This document shows, piece by piece, positions 19,420 through 28,825 of a DNA stretch of 64,000 nt. Where the stretch lies: positions 1 to 64,000 of the forward strand of contig BIFV01000001.1 of assembly GCA_003990955.1 (NCBI GenBank), written 5' to 3'. The notes under the pieces are model-generated. The model searched no databases. It saw only the letters and a program-made list of their open reading frames with translations, and was not told where the DNA came from. Source of the DNA: Sporomusaceae bacterium FL31 (GTDB taxonomy: Bacteria > Bacillota > Negativicutes > DSM-1736 > Dendrosporobacteraceae). Position 1 is the first letter of the stretch. Every line of letters starts with the position of its first letter. A program made the position numbers and the translations under genes.

Positions 19420-19878
19420 ATGCATATCGTACTAGTCGAACCAGAGATACCAGGGAATACTGGCAATATTGCCAGATTGTGTGCTGCAACTGGTTGTGAA
19501 CTGCATTTAGTAAAACCGCTGGGCTTTTCAGTGGATGATCGCTATCTGAAAAGAGCGGGGCTTGATTATTGGCACTTGGTAAAGGTTCATTACCATGAAA
19601 ATTTTGATGAAGTTGTCGCCAAATATGCCAATCATAATTTTTATTTTAATACTACGAAGACTAGCAGACCTTATTCTGATGTACAATTTACGGCTGATGA
19701 TCTGTTGGTTTTTGGGAAAGAAACTGCCGGATTACCTGAGAAAATTCTTGATATGAACCGCCAAAACTGCATTAGAATACCGATGTTGGATGATGCCAGA
19801 TCGCTTAATTTATCCAATGCAGCCGCTATTGTTGTGTATGAAGCTTTGCGTCAGTTAAGTTATCCTCGCTTATGTTAA
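19420..19878 (+). CDS. trmL: tRNA (cytidine/uridine-34 2'-O)-methyltransferase
   Basis: The 152-residue SPOUT methyltransferase has HIVLVEPEIPGNTGNIARLCAATGCELHLVKPLGF, LVFGKETAGLPE and the trefoil-knot end IPMLDDARSLNLSNAAAIVVYEALRQ. It methylates the wobble ribose of certain leucine tRNAs. The ATG at 19420 follows GGGGTG. Confidence 0.93.
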   Translation: MHIVLVEPEIPGNTGNIARLCAATGCELHLVKPLGFSVDDRYLKRAGLDYWHLVKVHYHENFDEVVAKYANHNFYFNTTKTSRPYSDVQFTADDLLVFGKETAGLPEKILDMNRQNCIRIPMLDDARSLNLSNAAAIVVYEALRQLSYPRLC

Positions 19879-19918
19879 AACCGGTATTTTATTTGGTAAA
19901 GATGGTGGGATGTTAAAC

Positions 19919-20776
19919 ATGTTAGCAAAATTTGGACCTGCCGGTAATCCGGATGCTTTCTATAATAGTGGAAAGAGTGCATCGGTAGATATTCCAGCAT
20001 GGTTGGCAGGATTAAATTTATCTGCCTATGAATATCAATGTAGTCGAGGCGTCAATATCAGAGAACAAACAGCGCAAGCAATTGGCTTACAGGCAGCTAA
20101 TTATGGAATAAGCTTAAGTATTCACGCTCCATATTACATAAGCTTAGCTACTGACGATGAGGGTATTGCCGCAAATACGCAAAAGCATTTCATCAAAAGC
20201 TTAGAGGTTGCGCATTGGATGGGGGCAGAACGGATTGTTTTCCACATCGGCGGACCTGGTAAGCAAGAGCGGAAAGCGGCCATGGAGCGTGCAAAGCGAG
20301 CTTTTGCTGCTGTTCTAGAGATTATTGAGGAGCGTGGACTGACCGGTATTTACCTGTTGCCAGAAACAATGGGGAAACAAAATCAACTAGGTAATTTGGA
20401 AGAAGTTCTTGAGCTATGTAAAATGTCACAATGGGTTATGCCAGCCGTTGATTTTGGTCATATGCATGCAGTAAGCGGAGGGGGATATACCACCCGTGCT
20501 GAATTTGCTCAGATATTTGAGCGGGTTGGTGAAGTGTTAGGGGCAGATGTTGCTAAAAATTTGCATATTCATTTTAGTAAAATTGAGTTTACAAAAGCTG
20601 GCGAGAAGCGCCACTGGACTTTTAGCGATCCATTTGGTCCGCCTTATGAACCTCTCATCGAAGTTTGTGCAGCGCATAACTACACACCGCGCATTATTTG
20701 TGAATCGGCCGGCACGCAAGCCGCTGATGCCCGAACGATGCAGGAACTCTACTTATCTTTAGTAAAGGCCCAATAA
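19919..20776 (+). CDS. Endonuclease IV-like TIM-barrel protein
   Basis: A 285-residue sugar isomerase/AP endonuclease-2 type barrel. LSIHAPYYISLAT, RIVFHIGG, LLPETMGKQNQLG, VMPAVDFGHMHAVSGG, LHIHFSKIEF and CESAG supply the histidine, glutamate and aspartate metal ligands of endonuclease IV. It probably nicks DNA at abasic sites, but it is a diverged member, so activity is inferred. The ATG at 19910 is in frame too; the one at 19919 is better spaced. Confidence 0.8.
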   Translation: MLAKFGPAGNPDAFYNSGKSASVDIPAWLAGLNLSAYEYQCSRGVNIREQTAQAIGLQAANYGISLSIHAPYYISLATDDEGIAANTQKHFIKSLEVAHWMGAERIVFHIGGPGKQERKAAMERAKRAFAAVLEIIEERGLTGIYLLPETMGKQNQLGNLEEVLELCKMSQWVMPAVDFGHMHAVSGGGYTTRAEFAQIFERVGEVLGADVAKNLHIHFSKIEFTKAGEKRHWTFSDPFGPPYEPLIEVCAAHNYTPRIICESAGTQAADARTMQELYLSLVKAQ

Positions 20777-20855
20777 AGTGAATGTAAGAAGACAGGCTCG
20801 AAGTATTAAAAATTAAATAGCCGCATAGGATAATTGGTGTAAACGGAGGTTTAAA

Positions 20856-21206
20856 ATGAATACATACGATAAAGCTCATGATTTAGCTAAGGTGCTGCAA
20901 AACTCGGAAGAATACCGCACTTTTTTAGCTGCAAAAAAACTTGTCGATACTGACGAACAAGCGAAAAAAATGGTTGGAGAGTTTATCACCAAACAAATGG
21001 AACTCGAATACGAAATGATGTCCGGTAAGCCGGAAGACAAAGCGAAAATTGACCAATTACAAAAGATGTATGACTTACTTGTTCTCAACAGTAAAGCACG
21101 TGATTTCATGCAGGCTCATATGCGTTTTCAGCGTGTTATGGGAGATATATACAAAATAATTGGTGACTCGGTCGCCGAAGGAATGAGTTTTTTTGCAAAA
21201 GAATAA
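20856..21206 (+). CDS. YlbF/YmcA family regulator
   Basis: A 116-residue, largely helical protein of the YlbF family (DUF964): AHDLAKVLQNSEEYRTFLAAKK, then a central helical segment from FITKQMELEYEMM to KMYDLL. In Bacillus such proteins form a complex guiding RNase Y and affecting competence, biofilm and sporulation. The role here is inferred. An AACGGAGG ribosome site precedes it, and its end overlaps murB by 14 bases. Confidence 0.85.
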   Translation: MNTYDKAHDLAKVLQNSEEYRTFLAAKKLVDTDEQAKKMVGEFITKQMELEYEMMSGKPEDKAKIDQLQKMYDLLVLNSKARDFMQAHMRFQRVMGDIYKIIGDSVAEGMSFFAKE

Positions 21207-22110
21207 AGAATTCTTATCAAAAATCAAAAAAATAATTCCCTGTGAACGACTGTTCATTGATGAACCATTAGCCAATCATACAACTTTTCGAATTGGTGGC
21301 CCAGCGGATTATTTTGTATTGCCGTCATCGATAGCGGAAATTGCCGAACTATTAAAGCTTGCGCAAGAATATAATATTTCTGTTACAGTTCTCGGAAATG
21401 GATCCAATGTATTGGTTTTGGATAGTGGAATACGCGGGCTAGTATTGAAATTTGCTAAGGAAATGTCCTATATCCGCCATGAAGGTCATCATGTGTTTGC
21501 TGGTGCGGGTGCTTTGTTATGTGATGTATCACGTTATGCTGCAGAGCTTGGCTTAGCGGGCATGGAATTTGCTGTTGGTATACCCGGCAGTATTGGCGGA
21601 TCTGTATTTATGAATGCAGGCGCTTATGAAGGTGAAATGAGTAATATTGTCGTTTCAGTGACGGCTGTCTGTAAAGATGGGAGCATTCAGCGCTTTAATA
21701 AAGAAGAATTGCAATTCTCTTATCGGCATAGTATTTTCCATGAAAATCACTGCACTATTTGTGAGGTGGAGTTAGCCTTTCAAAATGGTGAGCACACATT
21801 AATACGCAGCAAAATGGGCGATTTCACTACAAAGCGTGAAACCAAGCAGCCTCTGGAGGTTCCTAGTGCTGGCAGTACATTTAAGAGACCTCCGGGTCAT
21901 TTTGCTGGTACGCTGATTGAGCAGACAGGACTAAAAGGGCTAACCATAGGCGGAGCTCAGGTTTCACCGAAACACGCGGGCTTTATTATTAATGCTGGTG
22001 GAGCAACGGCTCAAGACGTTCTGAATCTTATCAAAGAGGTTCAGCGGCGCGTACATGAAAAGCATGGTGTTATGTTATATCCTGAAGTTCGCACACTAGG
22101 TGAGCCATAA
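21193..22110 (+). CDS. murB: UDP-N-acetylenolpyruvoylglucosamine reductase
   Basis: The 305-residue FAD enzyme makes UDP-MurNAc for peptidoglycan. It shows NHTTFRIGGPADYFV, VLGNGSNVLVLD, AVGIPGSIGGSVFMNAGAYEGEM, YRHSIFH and AGSTFKRPPGHFAGTLIEQ, the short type II MurB pattern. The frame starts with TTG at 21193, overlapping ylbF; AAGGA lies about 12 bases upstream. This start fits the family's N terminus. Confidence 0.93.
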   Translation: MQKNKEFLSKIKKIIPCERLFIDEPLANHTTFRIGGPADYFVLPSSIAEIAELLKLAQEYNISVTVLGNGSNVLVLDSGIRGLVLKFAKEMSYIRHEGHHVFAGAGALLCDVSRYAAELGLAGMEFAVGIPGSIGGSVFMNAGAYEGEMSNIVVSVTAVCKDGSIQRFNKEELQFSYRHSIFHENHCTICEVELAFQNGEHTLIRSKMGDFTTKRETKQPLEVPSAGSTFKRPPGHFAGTLIEQTGLKGLTIGGAQVSPKHAGFIINAGGATAQDVLNLIKEVQRRVHEKHGVMLYPEVRTLGEP

Positions 22111-22141
22111 AAAACAGCGAGGCCTTGGCCTCGCTGTTTTT
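22110..22141 (+). terminator. Intrinsic terminator after murB
   Basis: AAAACAGCGAGGCC pairs with GGCCTCGCTGTTTT, ending in T5. Confidence 0.92.
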
Positions 22142-22201
22142 GCAGGGGATTTCGTGTGTCATGTGGAATAGAATGACATAATTAGACAAAGGGGGAATAT
22201 C

Positions 22202-23812
22202 ATGAAACTAACATTTTTAGGAGCAGCTAAGATGGTTACCGGCTCATCCTTTTTATTGGAAGTTGGTTCAAAAAAAATATTGGTTGACTGCGGAATGTTT
22301 CAGGGGTCAAAACCAGTTAGAGCATTAAACTATCGTGATTTTGCCTTTGATACTACCTCATTGGATTGTGTATTGCTTACCCATGCCCATATTGATCACA
22401 GTGGATTATTGCCCAAATTGTGTAAGCATGGTTTTAAAGGACCCATTTATGCAACAAAAGTAACAGCAGAACTATGCAATATTATGTTGCCTGATAGTGC
22501 GCACATACAAGAGTTTGATGCCGAAATTGCAAATCGCAAAGGGCAACGGGCGGGTAAGAAGCATATTGAGCCTTTATACACCATTGAGGATGCCTATAAC
22601 TGCCTACAGCAGTTTTCACCTGTGATGTACGATCAGGAATTGGAGCTATCACCAGAATTGACGGTTCGGTTTAGAGATGCGGGCCATATTATAGGGTCAT
22701 CGATTGTTGAAGTTAATATTACTGAAAACGGTAAAACTATAAAAATGCTATTCTCTGGTGATCTGGGCCAGCCGGATCAGCCGATCATTAAAGATCCAAC
22801 CTTTATAACAGAAGCTGATTATATTATTACTGAGTCCACTTATGGCAATCGTACTCATCTTCATTACGATAAAGAAGAAAAACTGGCCGAAATTATCAAC
22901 GATACGGTAGCACGCGGCGGCAATATCATCATTCCTTCTTTTGCGGTCGGAAGAACACAAGCATTGCTATATTATTTGCATAAATTATTGAAAGCTGGGA
23001 AAATTTCAGATATACCTGTTATCATTGACAGCCCGCTTGCTATATCGGCAACCGATATTTTCATGCATAACACTCAAGAGTATGATAGTGAAGCTTATGA
23101 TATGCTGGTCAAAGACAACAGCAACCCATTAATTTTGCCGCAGCTTATGTTTACAAAAACTGCCGATGAATCGAAAGCGCTGAATCATCTTGATAAACCG
23201 GCTATCATTATTTCAGCAAGCGGAATGGCGGATGCAGGAAGGATTCTTCATCACTTAAAGCACAATCTTTGGCGGGAAGAGAGCAGTGTATTATTTGTAG
23301 GCTATCAAGCAGAGGGCAGTCTGGGTCGGAGACTTGTTGAAGGTATAAAACGGGTTAAAATTATGGGTGAAGAGATCAGTGTCAGAGCACAGATTTATAA
23401 CCTGGAAGGATTCTCCGCACATGCCGATCAAGAACAACTGCTTGACTGGCTGGGACATTTCGCCGAGCCAAAACCAGCGAATATCTTCTTGGTACATGGT
23501 GAGTCGAGTGCCTCTGAACCGTTTGCAGAAATTATCAAAGAACGTTTGAATCTATCTGCTTATATTCCTCAATATGGTGATGTTGCGGTCATTAATGGCC
23601 GTGAATGGCATATTGAGCAAACTGATTTGGCTTCATTGGAGCCTGCGGTCAAAGAACTCGAAGACTATTTAATTCAATACGATGCGGAATACCAATTACA
23701 ACGTAAGCAGCTCATAAACTTAGTTGCCGCTAATCCAAGTAAATTGTCTGAAGCTCTTATCAGGCTTGAGAAAGTGCAGAAATATCTCAAGAAATTAATG
23801 AATGATTTATAA
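22202..23812 (+). CDS. Metallo-beta-lactamase/beta-CASP ribonuclease
   Basis: A 536-residue nuclease with MBL motifs TGSSFLLEV, LTHAHIDHSGLLPKL and FRDAGHIIGSS, a beta-CASP domain (ITESTYGNRTH, IPSFAVGRTQALLYYLH, IISASGMADAGRILHHLK) and the RMMBL end (EGFSAHADQEQLLDWLG, FLVHGE). This is the CPSF73-like group of bacterial proteins, thought to cut or trim RNA. The C-terminal extension of about 70 residues is charged and probably helical. Confidence 0.9.
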   Translation: MKLTFLGAAKMVTGSSFLLEVGSKKILVDCGMFQGSKPVRALNYRDFAFDTTSLDCVLLTHAHIDHSGLLPKLCKHGFKGPIYATKVTAELCNIMLPDSAHIQEFDAEIANRKGQRAGKKHIEPLYTIEDAYNCLQQFSPVMYDQELELSPELTVRFRDAGHIIGSSIVEVNITENGKTIKMLFSGDLGQPDQPIIKDPTFITEADYIITESTYGNRTHLHYDKEEKLAEIINDTVARGGNIIIPSFAVGRTQALLYYLHKLLKAGKISDIPVIIDSPLAISATDIFMHNTQEYDSEAYDMLVKDNSNPLILPQLMFTKTADESKALNHLDKPAIIISASGMADAGRILHHLKHNLWREESSVLFVGYQAEGSLGRRLVEGIKRVKIMGEEISVRAQIYNLEGFSAHADQEQLLDWLGHFAEPKPANIFLVHGESSASEPFAEIIKERLNLSAYIPQYGDVAVINGREWHIEQTDLASLEPAVKELEDYLIQYDAEYQLQRKQLINLVAANPSKLSEALIRLEKVQKYLKKLMNDL

Positions 23813-23861
23813 GACTGATTATCAGATAATTGGCAATATGGATAAAAAAGATTGTTTATAA

Positions 23862-23890
23862 TTGACAGTCAGCCAGTAGTATAATATAGT
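23862..23890 (+). promoter_or_regulatory. Promoter of typA
   Basis: TTGACA (23862-23867) and TATAGT (23885-23890) are 17 bases apart, about 70 bases upstream of the typA start. Confidence 0.7.
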
Positions 23891-23908
23891 GGTCTGTATA
23901 TGTACACT

Positions 23909-23950
23909 AAAAAGGATGATGTCAAGGTACAACATCCTTTTTCTTTATTT
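23909..23950 (+). terminator. Terminator-like hairpin within the typA leader
   Basis: AAAAAGGATG pairs with CATCCTTTTT and is followed by CTTTATTT, between the promoter and the typA start. An alternative pairing of TGTAC (23901-23905) with GTACA (23927-23931) would break the arrangement, so the leader may be an attenuator. Confidence 0.6.
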
Positions 23951-23962
23951 AGGAGGTTTCTT

Positions 23963-25780
23963 ATGAAACGGAATGATTTACGGAACATCGCAATTATCGC
24001 GCACGTTGACCACGGAAAGACAACTTTAGTTGATGCAATGCTGAGACAGAGTGGCGTATTTCGGGCGAACGAACAAGTAGCAGAACGCGTCATGGATTCA
24101 AATGATCTGGAGCGTGAGCGCGGAATAACCATTTTATCTAAGAATACTGCCATTATGTATGATGATATAAAGATCAATATTGTCGATACTCCAGGCCATG
24201 CTGATTTTGGTGGCGAGGTAGAGCGGGTTCTTAACATGGTCGACGGCGTTTTACTGTTAGTAGACGCTTTCGAAGGGCCAATGCCGCAAACTAAATATGT
24301 TTTGCGCAAAGCTTTAGAACAAAAACTCAAGCCAATTGTTGTTATCAATAAGATCGACCGCCCAGATCAACGGGTTGAAGATGTTGTTGATGAAGTTCTT
24401 GAGCTGTTTATTGAGTTGGAAGCGGATGATGATCAATTAGATTTCCCTGTTGTCTATGCTGCGGCACGGGATGGTTTTGCAAAACTTTCTATGGATGATG
24501 AGTCTGTTGATTTGAAACCATTATTCGAGTTGTTAATTAAAGAAATTCCGGCACCTCAAGGAGAGCTGGAAGGACCATTGCAAATTATGGTCACTACCCT
24601 TGACTATGATGACTATGTAGGCCGTATCGCAATTGGCCGTGTTATTCGCGGACGTGTCAATAATGGGCAGAATGTATTAGTATTAAATGGTGATCTTGAA
24701 ACAAAAGGCAAAATCGGCAAGCTATATACTTATCAAGGTTTAAAACGGGTTGAAGTTAAAGAAGCCGGACTTGGTGATATTATTGCAGTAACAGGTCTTG
24801 ATGATGTGAGTATTGGTCATACCATTGCTGACCCTGAAAATCCTGAAGTTTTGCCAACTCTTAATATTGATGAGCCAACCCTTGCCATGATGTTTGGTGT
24901 TAATACCAGTCCTTTCGCCAGTCGCGAGGGAAATCTTGTTACCTCCCGTCATGTGCGTGACCGCTTATTTAAAGAAGTTGAAACCAATGTGAGCTTACGG
25001 GTTGAAGAGACTGATAGTGCGGATACTTTTAAGGTTTCAGGCCGTGGTGAATTGCATTTATCAATTTTGATTGAAACAATGCGCCGCGAGGGCTTTGAAT
25101 TGCAGGTTGGTAAACCAGAAGTTATTTACAAGACTATTAATGGTCAACGCTGTGAGCCAATGGAAGCTCTTACGATTGATGTTCCTCAAGAGTTTATGGG
25201 AGCAGTCATGGAATCATTAGGAACCCGGAAAGCCGAGTTGGTCAATATGACTGAATTAGCCGGCTACTTACGTATGGAGTTTATTATTCCTGCTCGTGGC
25301 TTGATTGGTTTCCGTTCCGAGTTTTTAACCAATACAAAAGGAAATGGGATTATGCATCACATTTTCCATGGCTATGTTCCTTTTAAAGGCGATATACCAG
25401 GACGGAGCCGTGGTGCTCTCGTAGCTTTCGAAGATGGTGAAACAACGGCCTATGGTATTAATACGGTACAAGATCGTGGTGTAATATTTATTGTGCCAGG
25501 TCAAGCTGTTTATCAAGGTATGATTGTTGGGGAAAATTCCCGTGAATTAGATATGGACGTAAATCCTTGCAAGAAAAAGCATGTAACCAATATGCGTTCA
25601 AGTTCAGCGGACGATTCTATTCGTCTGACACCACCACGTATTCTCAGTTTGGAACAAGCATTAGAGTATATCAATAAAGATGAGTTGGTCGAAGTAACAC
25701 CACATAGCATTCGTTTGCGTAAGACTATTCTTGACCGCAATGTTCGTAACCGTGAACGTAAGAATACAGACAAAGGCTAA
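23963..25780 (+). CDS. typA: TypA/BipA ribosome-associated GTPase
   Basis: The 605-residue translational GTPase has [21 protein letters not shown] (P-loop), [36 protein letters not shown], and the TypA-specific C terminus [21 protein letters not shown] and [19 protein letters not shown]. It assists ribosome assembly and stress growth. The frame is open from 23900, but the ATG at 23963 follows AGGAGG and begins the conserved sequence. Confidence 0.96.
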   Translation: MKRNDLRNIAIIAHVDHGKTTLVDAMLRQSGVFRANEQVAERVMDSNDLERERGITILSKNTAIMYDDIKINIVDTPGHADFGGEVERVLNMVDGVLLLVDAFEGPMPQTKYVLRKALEQKLKPIVVINKIDRPDQRVEDVVDEVLELFIELEADDDQLDFPVVYAAARDGFAKLSMDDESVDLKPLFELLIKEIPAPQGELEGPLQIMVTTLDYDDYVGRIAIGRVIRGRVNNGQNVLVLNGDLETKGKIGKLYTYQGLKRVEVKEAGLGDIIAVTGLDDVSIGHTIADPENPEVLPTLNIDEPTLAMMFGVNTSPFASREGNLVTSRHVRDRLFKEVETNVSLRVEETDSADTFKVSGRGELHLSILIETMRREGFELQVGKPEVIYKTINGQRCEPMEALTIDVPQEFMGAVMESLGTRKAELVNMTELAGYLRMEFIIPARGLIGFRSEFLTNTKGNGIMHHIFHGYVPFKGDIPGRSRGALVAFEDGETTAYGINTVQDRGVIFIVPGQAVYQGMIVGENSRELDMDVNPCKKKHVTNMRSSSADDSIRLTPPRILSLEQALEYINKDELVEVTPHSIRLRKTILDRNVRNRERKNTDKG

Positions 25781-25812
25781 GTAAAGAATCCATGCATAAG
25801 GGAGGCTTTCAT

Positions 25813-27519
25813 ATGCTTACACCGGAGGCTATGGCAGTACTCAAGGCGCGTTATTTAATGGATAACGAGACACCTGAAGCCATGTTTAAGCGGGTTGCTC
25901 AAACCATTGCACAAGCCGAGGCTTTATTTGACGGTGATGCTAGCCGTGCAGCAGCAGAGTATGATCAACTCATGTCTTCATTAGAGTTTCTTCCTAACTC
26001 ACCGACACTGATGAATGCAGGCAAGTCGAATGGTCAGCTGGCTGCCTGCTTTGTCTTGCCAATTGAGGATTCGCTTGAAGCTATCTTTGAAACCTTGAAA
26101 AATACTGCTTTGATTCATCAGAGCGGAGGGGGCACTGGGTTTTCATTTTCACGTCTCCGCCCAAAAGGTGATCAGGTTGCGGCAACCGGCAATACATCTA
26201 GTGGACCAATTTCCTTTATGCATGTTTATAATCTGGCAACCCAGGTTGTCAAACAAGGGGCAGTGCGCAGTGGGGCTAATATGGCTGTCTTACGCGTCGA
26301 TCACCCTGATATTATGGAATTTATCAGCGTCAAACACCAGCGGAATGTTTTGAATAACTTTAATTTATCGGTGGCTGTTACCGATAAATTTATGGCGGCA
26401 GTTGACGCTGATTTACCGTTTGAGCTAATTAATCCTCGTACTAAACTAGCTGTGAATTCAGTGCAAGCCCGGACTATTTATGACAGGTTGACAGAAATGG
26501 CCTGGGAAAATGGTGAGCCGGGCTTGTTTTTTTTAGATACAGTCAATAAAGCCAATCCGACCCCGCTGCTTGGAGCATTTGAAAGTCCCAACCCCTGTTC
26601 CGAGCAACCCTTGCTGCCTTATGAGTCCTGCAATCTAGGGTCAATTAATTTGGCAAAAATGATAAAGGCAACAAAGCATGGAATCGAACTCGATTATAAC
26701 AAATTGCGTAACACGGTTAGAACGGCTGTGAAGTTTTTGGATAGTGTCATTGACATCAATCATTATCCATTAAATCTTGTAGCAGAACAAAGCAAATTAA
26801 CTCGAAAAATCGGCTTAGGCATTATGGGGTTGGCAGATTTGTTTATTCTGCTAGATATTCCGTATGCTAGTGAGCAAGCGGTAGAGCTTACTGCCAATAT
26901 TATGAAATTCTTAACAACTGAAGCCAGGCTTATGTCTAGTGCAATAGCTTTGCGGCGGGGCAATTTTCCTGCTTTCAATGGCAGCATATTTGCTGTACAG
27001 GGGTATACCGCTATGCGTAATGCGACTGTAAGTACGATTGCGCCTACTGGTAGTATCAGCTTAATTGCGCAATGTTCCAGTGGTATTGAGCCACTGTTTG
27101 CCTTGTCAGTGACACGCAGAGTTCTTGAAGGTAGCACTCTGATTAGCAGTAACCCTATTGTATTGCGCTATCTGAGTGAGCGTGGCTTATTAAGTGAAAC
27201 TGTGTCAGCAGTGATTGAGCGCGATGGCAGTATAGCAAATACCGATTTACCATTGGCTGTTCAAGCTGTACTGGCAACAGCGCATGAGATTGAGCCGGCA
27301 TGGCATATTGCTCATCTTGCGGCCGCCCAGCGTTTTACTGACAATGGAGTATCAAAAACTGTTAATCTACCGTATCACGCGACTCAAGCAGATGTGGCAA
27401 AAGTTTTTAAGCAGGCTTATGAATCTGGTTGTAAAGGAGTCACTGTGTATCGCAATAATAGTCGAAGTGAGCAAGTTCTTACCCATGGTATGACAAGGTG
27501 TGCTAAATGTGAAGAATAA
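25813..27519 (+). CDS. nrdJ: Adenosylcobalamin-dependent ribonucleotide reductase, class II
   Basis: The 568-residue catalytic subunit has FLPNSPTLMNAGKSNGQLAACFVLP, HQSGGGTGFSFSRLRP, NPCSEQPLLPYESCNLGSINL (active-site cysteines and glutamate) and STIAPTGSISLIAQCSSGIEP. It reduces ribonucleotides using B12. It is short for the family: there is no N-terminal ATP cone, and the C terminus stops at CAKCEE, giving one CxxC pair where longer NrdJ proteins carry a larger cysteine-rich tail. Start 25813 follows GGGAGG. Confidence 0.9.
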   Translation: MLTPEAMAVLKARYLMDNETPEAMFKRVAQTIAQAEALFDGDASRAAAEYDQLMSSLEFLPNSPTLMNAGKSNGQLAACFVLPIEDSLEAIFETLKNTALIHQSGGGTGFSFSRLRPKGDQVAATGNTSSGPISFMHVYNLATQVVKQGAVRSGANMAVLRVDHPDIMEFISVKHQRNVLNNFNLSVAVTDKFMAAVDADLPFELINPRTKLAVNSVQARTIYDRLTEMAWENGEPGLFFLDTVNKANPTPLLGAFESPNPCSEQPLLPYESCNLGSINLAKMIKATKHGIELDYNKLRNTVRTAVKFLDSVIDINHYPLNLVAEQSKLTRKIGLGIMGLADLFILLDIPYASEQAVELTANIMKFLTTEARLMSSAIALRRGNFPAFNGSIFAVQGYTAMRNATVSTIAPTGSISLIAQCSSGIEPLFALSVTRRVLEGSTLISSNPIVLRYLSERGLLSETVSAVIERDGSIANTDLPLAVQAVLATAHEIEPAWHIAHLAAAQRFTDNGVSKTVNLPYHATQADVAKVFKQAYESGCKGVTVYRNNSRSEQVLTHGMTRCAKCEE

Positions 27520-27619
27520 TGTTAATTTATTTTCCAGAACATGCAGGAAAAGCCAATAAGTTGTCGAATATTTACCAAAAACTGGTGAATAAAATGAAGT
27601 ATGTCTGGAGGCGAAAAAA

Positions 27620-28015
27620 ATGACTGGCGGCCTAATTCATAAGCTGACGAATTTTTTGATGCCAATTGAAGAAACTGAAGTGCAAGCTTCCGAAAACTTA
27701 CTGGCAAGACCTAATCTTACTGTACATAGTAATGCTGCTACTGACTTGAAATTGTTTATTGCTACACCGAAGAGTTTTGATGATGCAAAAGTTTTGGCAG
27801 ATCGCTTAAAAGCTAAAGAAGCCATTATTGTCAATTATGAGAATGTAGATCAAGCTACACAACAGCGTATCGGTGATTTTCTTAATGGCGTCTGCTATAT
27901 TCTGATTGGTGCGGTGCAGCGAATATCTGATCATAGTATTCTTTACGTACCCGAGCATGTTGATATCAACAAAGAACTGTATGCATATTCTATCCCTACA
28001 TATATCAAGCAGTAA
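27620..28015 (+). CDS. sepF: Cell division protein SepF
   Basis: The 131-residue protein has an N-terminal membrane-targeting helix, a linker, and the SepF core TPKSFDDAKVLADRLKAKEAIIVNYE, RIGDFLNGVCYILIGAVQRIS, ILYVPEHVDI. It anchors FtsZ to the membrane in Firmicutes. It is the last ordinary housekeeping gene before the island. Confidence 0.92.
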   Translation: MTGGLIHKLTNFLMPIEETEVQASENLLARPNLTVHSNAATDLKLFIATPKSFDDAKVLADRLKAKEAIIVNYENVDQATQQRIGDFLNGVCYILIGAVQRISDHSILYVPEHVDINKELYAYSIPTYIKQ

Positions 28016-28118
28016 ACTTATGAAATAAGGTTTCTGATGCGGATTTTAACAAAGTAGTTCTAATTTAACATTTATTAGGACTGCTTTTTGCGCGCTTTCA
28101 TACGACACAATAATTTGC

Positions 28119-28147
28119 TTGACAAAAGAGATAAAAGATGCTTTAAT
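28119..28147 (+). promoter_or_regulatory. Promoter of leader element copy 1
   Basis: TTGACA (28119-28124) and TTTAAT (28142-28147), 17 bases apart. Transcription would start near 28154, about 20 bases before the leader hairpin. Confidence 0.7.
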
Positions 28148-28173
28148 TACGATAAATAATCTAATAAGCAACA

Positions 28174-28240
28174 AGCTGATCAGAAAGACTGAAGGCTAAA
28201 AGTGTTCTTCTTGCAGGAAGATGCTTTTAGCCTTTATTTA
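28174..28240 (+). promoter_or_regulatory. CUGAUCAG/CUGAAGGC leader, copy 1 (before DUF2325)
   Basis: AGCT (28174-28177), GA, TCAG, a 5-base loop, CTGA (28189-28192), A, GGCT (28194-28197). The two nested helices AGCT/GGCT and TCAG/CTGA form a small hairpin. The same GGCT then begins the terminator AAGGCTAAAAG...CTTTTAGCCTT plus T-rich tail, so the two folds exclude each other. This is the layout of an attenuator. A second imperfect terminator-like hairpin (GCCGGCATG...CATACCGGC, about 28271-28305) lies between it and the gene. Confidence 0.85.
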
Positions 28241-28370
28241 TTTTCAAGCTGACTGGAATAACCAGAGGCCGGCATGTCATCCTATTTGGTAGGCATACCG
28301 GCTATTTATTTTGACACTAAGGCTCAGAAATACTTAGCAAAATGCTGCAGAAGCTAAAGGAGGGGCGTGC

Positions 28371-28667
28371 ATGGCAGTGATGATTGTCGGGGCAGATCAT
28401 TTGGGTCATATTGAAAAAAACCTGCAACAATTGGGGATAACAAATATTGAGCACATGACAGGCAGGAAGGTAGCCAATAAAAAGAAAATAAAATTACCGA
28501 TTTCGGTGGCTTTAATCGTCGTTTTTATTGACTATGTCAATCATATTACAACAAATAATATTAAACAGACAGCAAAATCTCAGGGAGTACCGCTTATTTT
28601 TGCTAATCGTTCATGGAGTTCATTAAAGGATAAGCTTGCAGATTTCAATCTTAAGGAGTTGGGGTGA
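28371..28667 (+). CDS. DUF2325 protein
   Basis: A 98-residue protein with the DUF2325 pattern: MIVGADHLGHIEKNLQQLGI, HMTGRK, LIVVFIDYVNHITTNNIKQTAKSQGVPLIFANRSWSSLK. The family is small and cytosolic and its function is not established; I recall it as a frequent neighbour of metal or nitrogenase-type genes. It is the first gene under the repeated leader and the only one in its unit, so it might act as a regulator of the island; that is inference. Confidence 0.82.
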   Translation: MAVMIVGADHLGHIEKNLQQLGITNIEHMTGRKVANKKKIKLPISVALIVVFIDYVNHITTNNIKQTAKSQGVPLIFANRSWSSLKDKLADFNLKELG

Positions 28668-28735
28668 ATGAAGCAATTTCCATGTTGTATCTTTCTCATG
28701 TAAACTACAGTTTATCAAATTTAATACAAGCTAAA

Positions 28736-28803
28736 AGCTGATCAGTAAAAAACTGAAGGCAAAGGGACGGGTTATCTAATGAACCATACCTTTGTCATTT
28801 TTT
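28736..28803 (+). promoter_or_regulatory. CUGAUCAG/CUGAAGGC leader, copy 2 (before tandem DUF2292)
   Basis: AGCT-GA-TCAG, 7-base loop TAAAAAA, CTGA (28753-28756), A, GGCA. The terminator pairs CAAAGG with CCTTTG (extra pairs GGGTT/GAACC) and ends in TTTTTT. Only the outermost pair of the first helix is lost (A opposite A). Confidence 0.82.
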
Positions 28804-28825
28804 AATTATGGGGAGGATATAGAGT

